Shown here: piece by piece, positions 61,706 to 64,000 of the stretch
How the letters are laid out: each line of letters opens with the position of its first letter
Position numbering within the stretch: position 1 is the first letter of the stretch
Assembly (NCBI GenBank): GCA_964540795.1
Contig: CAZINX010000006.1
Location: 107,031-171,030, forward strand
Source of the DNA: Dichotomicrobium sp964540795
Lineage (GTDB): Bacteria > Pseudomonadota > Alphaproteobacteria > Rhizobiales > Rhodomicrobiaceae
Reading direction: 5' to 3'
DNA length: 64,000 bases
The notes under the pieces: model-generated
The model's database searches: none
What the model was told of the DNA's origin: nothing
What the model saw: only the letters and a program-made list of their open reading frames with translations
Translations under genes and position numbers: made by a program

Positions 61706-62487
61706 GCAGCGTCTCCCAGCGCCTCGGAGAGCCGCTCAAGGAAAAGCCTCACCTCGTCCGGGCCGTCGAGCCGGTATTGCGCAGCCGTGGTCCGGTCGGT
61801 CTCGTTCACCAGAATGCCGATGCCCCTGCCCGCGATGGCACGGAAGGCATCCTCATCCGTCACATCGTCGCCGATATAGAGCACGCCCTCCAGCGGCACG
61901 CCAAGCCGCTCGGCCAGCAGCGCCACTGCGCGGCCCTTGTCCCAGTCGATGCGCGGCTGAAACTCCGACACCTTCTTGCCCTGCAGCACACGCAGGCCCG
62001 GATGCTGCGCCTGCAGCGCCTCGACCAGCTTGCCGACCTTCGGCATGTCCTCCGGCGCGGTCTGGCGGAAATGGACGGCTGTGGAGAATGGCTTGCGCTC
62101 GATCATCACGCCGTCAATGGCGCTGGCCGCATCCTCGGCCGTGTCCGCGGTGTCGGCGATCACCGCGCGGTAGGCTTCGGCCGGGCCGTAGGATTGCGCC
62201 GGCTCGTCGGGGAACTTCATCTCGAAGCCGTGGCTAGCCGCATAGACCAGGTCGATATCGACCATCTGCTGCGCATCGCTGAGTTGCCGCCCGGTGACGA
62301 TGGCCACGGGCGTCACCTCGGCGAGCCTCACCAGCGCCGCACGCATGTCGTCATCCAGGATGGCCTCGGGCGGCGAGGGGCGGATTGGCGTCAGCGTGCC
62401 GTCGTAGTCGAGGCAAACGACATGCGGCTGGCGGGCCAGACGCCGCGCGATGTCCTGCACCCGCGCCAGCGCGTGTTCGGTCGTCAT
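61702..62487 (-). CDS. otsB: trehalose-6-phosphate phosphatase
   Basis: 261-residue HAD phosphatase of the trehalose-phosphatase family: CLDYDGTLTPIRPSP near 26, TGRQLSD near 63, GKKVSEFQPRIDWDKGRAV near 165 and GDDVTDEDAFRAI near 203. It completes trehalose synthesis. No otsA (T6P synthase) is visible here, so it must be elsewhere. The ATG at 62487 follows GGAGG; a longer frame starts at 62598. Confidence 0.93.
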   Translation of the reverse strand: MTTEHALARVQDIARRLARQPHVVCLDYDGTLTPIRPSPPEAILDDDMRAALVRLAEVTPVAIVTGRQLSDAQQMVDIDLVYAASHGFEMKFPDEPAQSYGPAEAYRAVIADTADTAEDAASAIDGVMIERKPFSTAVHFRQTAPEDMPKVGKLVEALQAQHPGLRVLQGKKVSEFQPRIDWDKGRAVALLAERLGVPLEGVLYIGDDVTDEDAFRAIAGRGIGILVNETDRTTAAQYRLDGPDEVRLFLERLSEALGDAA

Positions 62488-62679
62488 GTCGGCGTGTCCT
62501 CCGGTCGCCGGCCCCTTTCGGCGGCTGGCGCCTGCACCCGTGAAACAAGAATTCGCCAGCGCCCGTGTAAACCGCCTGACACGCCGCAACAAGGTCAAAT
62601 CGCCCCGGCGCGCGCTGGATTATGGCGGGAGGAAGACCTAATTGGTCAAGAAGCGCGGATAGAAGCCAAGGAGAGAAGC

Positions 62680-63840
62680 GTGGCCGGACGGCAAAGCGGA
62701 TGGACGATGGCCCGGGCGGCGACCATGAGCGCGGCGGCGCTGCTGGCGGCGGCATGGCATGGGGCGGCGGCAGCGGAGGTTTATCAGTCCGAGCAGCATG
62801 ACTACCGCGTCGAGACAGTGGCGAGCGGGCTGGCGCATCCGTGGGGCCTGGCCTTCCTGCCCGGCGGCGAGATGCTCGTGACCGAACGCGACGGACGCCT
62901 GCGCGTTGTCCGTGACGGGGAACTGGTCCCCGAGCCGATCTCGGGGCTGCCGCGCATGATGGTCGGCGGGCAGGGCGGCCTGCTCGATGTGGCGCTCGAC
63001 CCGGATTACGCCGACAATAACCTCATCTACTTCGCCTATGCCGGCGGGCGGCCCGGCAATGCGGGCACGGAAGTCGCGCGCGGGCGGCTTGACCTCGACG
63101 CAATGGCGCTGCGCGATGTCGAGACGATTTTTGCGGTTAAGCCGAAGACGCCGGGCGGCGCGCATTATGGCGGGCGGCTGCAGTTCCACCCGGATGGCAC
63201 CTTGTTCGTCACGCTCGGCGACCGCTACAGCTACATGGATCAGGCCCAGAGCGTCGAGAACCATCTCGGCACGATCGTGCGGATCAACCCGGATGGCAGC
63301 GTGCCGGAGGACAACCCCTTCGTCGGCCGCGAGGACGCGCAGCCGGAAATTTATACCTACGGCAATCGCAACGTGCAGGGTATCGCGCTGCGCCCCGGCA
63401 CCGAGACGATCTGGTTTCACGAACACGGACCGCGCGGCGGCGACGAACTGAACATCCTGCAGGCCGGCGTCAACTATGGCTGGCCCGAGATCACCTACGG
63501 CATCGACTATTCCGGCGCGATCATCTCCGAAAAGACCGAAGCGCCCGGCATGGAACAGCCTGTCATCTACTGGGACCCCTCGATCGCGCCGAGCGGCATG
63601 ACGTTTTACGATGGCGACAAGTTTCCCGAGTGGCGCTGGGATATCTTCATGGGCGCGCTGGCGCACCGGCATCTGCGCCGGCTGGAGATGGACGGCGACG
63701 AGGTCGTCGCGCAGGAAGAGCTGATGGGCGCGTTGAACGCGCGCATCCGCGACGTGGTCGAGGGGCCGGACGGCCTGCTCTACGTCTTGACAGACGCGCC
63801 GAACGGGCGGATTTTGCGGCTTGAACCGACGGCGGAATAA
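62680..63840 (+). CDS. PQQ-dependent sugar dehydrogenase (GSDH family), secreted
   Basis: 386 residues. Signal peptide about 1-32 (cleavage near AAAAEVY), then a six-bladed beta-propeller with the soluble glucose/aldose dehydrogenase wording: HPWGLAFLPGGEMLVTERDG, HYGGRLQFHPDGTLFVTLGD, NRNVQGIALRPGTETIW, HEHGPRGGDELNILQAG and NYGWPEITYG. PQQ would bind by conserved His/Arg; whether this protein binds PQQ is not shown. Start is GTG at 62680, four bases after AAGGAGAG; the ATG at 62707 lacks a ribosome site. Confidence 0.88.
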   Translation: MAGRQSGWTMARAATMSAAALLAAAWHGAAAAEVYQSEQHDYRVETVASGLAHPWGLAFLPGGEMLVTERDGRLRVVRDGELVPEPISGLPRMMVGGQGGLLDVALDPDYADNNLIYFAYAGGRPGNAGTEVARGRLDLDAMALRDVETIFAVKPKTPGGAHYGGRLQFHPDGTLFVTLGDRYSYMDQAQSVENHLGTIVRINPDGSVPEDNPFVGREDAQPEIYTYGNRNVQGIALRPGTETIWFHEHGPRGGDELNILQAGVNYGWPEITYGIDYSGAIISEKTEAPGMEQPVIYWDPSIAPSGMTFYDGDKFPEWRWDIFMGALAHRHLRRLEMDGDEVVAQEELMGALNARIRDVVEGPDGLLYVLTDAPNGRILRLEPTAE

Positions 63841-63902
63841 GGCGCGAGCGAGCAACTGCCCCAGAAGGTCCACGGTATTGCGGCGCGCAACGGTTCTGGA
63901 AA

Positions 63903-63978
63903 GCCGGCTTAGCTCAGTTGGTAGAGCGGCTGATTTGTAATCAGTAGGTCGCGGGTTCGATTCCTGCAGCCGGCACCA
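63903..63978 (+). tRNA. tRNA-Thr (TGT)
   Basis: Cloverleaf complete: acceptor GCCGGCT/AGCCGGC, D-stem GCTC/GAGC, anticodon stem GCTGA/TCAGT with loop TTTGTAA (anticodon TGT), T-stem GCGGG/CCTGC with TTCGATT loop, CCA encoded. Reads ACA. Confidence 0.97.
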
Positions 63979-64000
63979 ATAAAATCAAGGACATAGAGCT

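Noticed and set aside
61777..62679. Upstream extension of the sugar dehydrogenase frame to 687 codons
   Set aside because: The extension is antisense to otsB; a ribosome site and signal peptide start at the GTG 62680.

Overview
The window is about 65% G+C, densely coded and alphaproteobacterial, most likely Hyphomicrobiales (Rhizobiales)-like. The evidence is a circularly permuted tmRNA gene next to an alpha-type sspB, a Rhizobiales-type porin with the N-terminal LEERVAELEATTVRKGNR segment, a DksA with a single zinc-finger cysteine, a glnB-glnA operon beside nnrD/E, and repeated SspB/ClpX-type and YcjX/YcjF signatures. Two runs of exactly 100 N (27950-28049 and 34147-34246) show that this is a draft scaffold; each truncates the genes beside it. 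A betaine ABC importer and an acidic porin would suit a salt-exposed habitat, but that is inference.

Layout. 0-9 kb: an orphan YbdK-type ligase, YceI, an SDR, a divergent Lrp/LysE pair, a gabD-rpiA-gor operon (minus), a HAD phosphatase and tRNA-Val(CAC), followed by a promoter-to-terminator unit of about 350 nt on the minus strand with only tiny ORFs. 9-12.4 kb: a thioredoxin-fold protein, a small membrane protein, a gerW(ytfJ)-DUF2953-hypothetical operon and a serine beta-lactamase-like hydrolase. 12.4-20 kb: glnB-glnA behind a good sigma-54 promoter, nnrD/E, a fold-type IV transaminase resembling (R)-amine transaminases, an amidoligase and a PAS histidine kinase. 20-30 kb: an FMN glutamate-synthase-like protein, a GNAT protein, a gene-poor stretch, CaxA, a pteridine-reductase-like SDR, the methylthioadenosine salvage set mtnP-apt-mtnA, an FAD oxidoreductase, DUF3429 and infC with a probable AUA start.

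30-42 kb: malonate use (matR-matB facing a malonyl-CoA decarboxylase gene), the porin, two families of extragenic repeats, DUF2892, then pheT-pheS-rplT-rpmI (minus). 42-50 kb: permuted ssrA plus sspB (the trans-translation tag and its ClpXP adaptor), ETF-ubiquinone oxidoreductase, two uracil-DNA glycosylase family genes, an MBL hydrolase, a GST and a membrane histidine kinase. 50-64 kb: a proVWX betaine importer with its terminator, dksA, an orphan gene resembling the central part of the flagellar hook protein FlgE, ycjX-ycjF, a hairpin-rich spacer, phnM-phnN with a DUF1045 2H phosphoesterase but no C-P lyase core, otsB, a PQQ-type sugar dehydrogenase and tRNA-Thr(TGT).

Most of the window is ordinary core genome. 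The items most worth a second look are the FlgE-like orphan, the unexplained minus-strand RNA unit at 8.7-9.1 kb, a repeat family that starts at stop codons (after glnA and after the DUF2892 gene), the gerW/ytfI-like operon in a Gram-negative, the hairpin cluster at 58.4-58.6 kb and the porin leader dyad. I saw no CRISPR array, prophage, transposase or obvious defence system.
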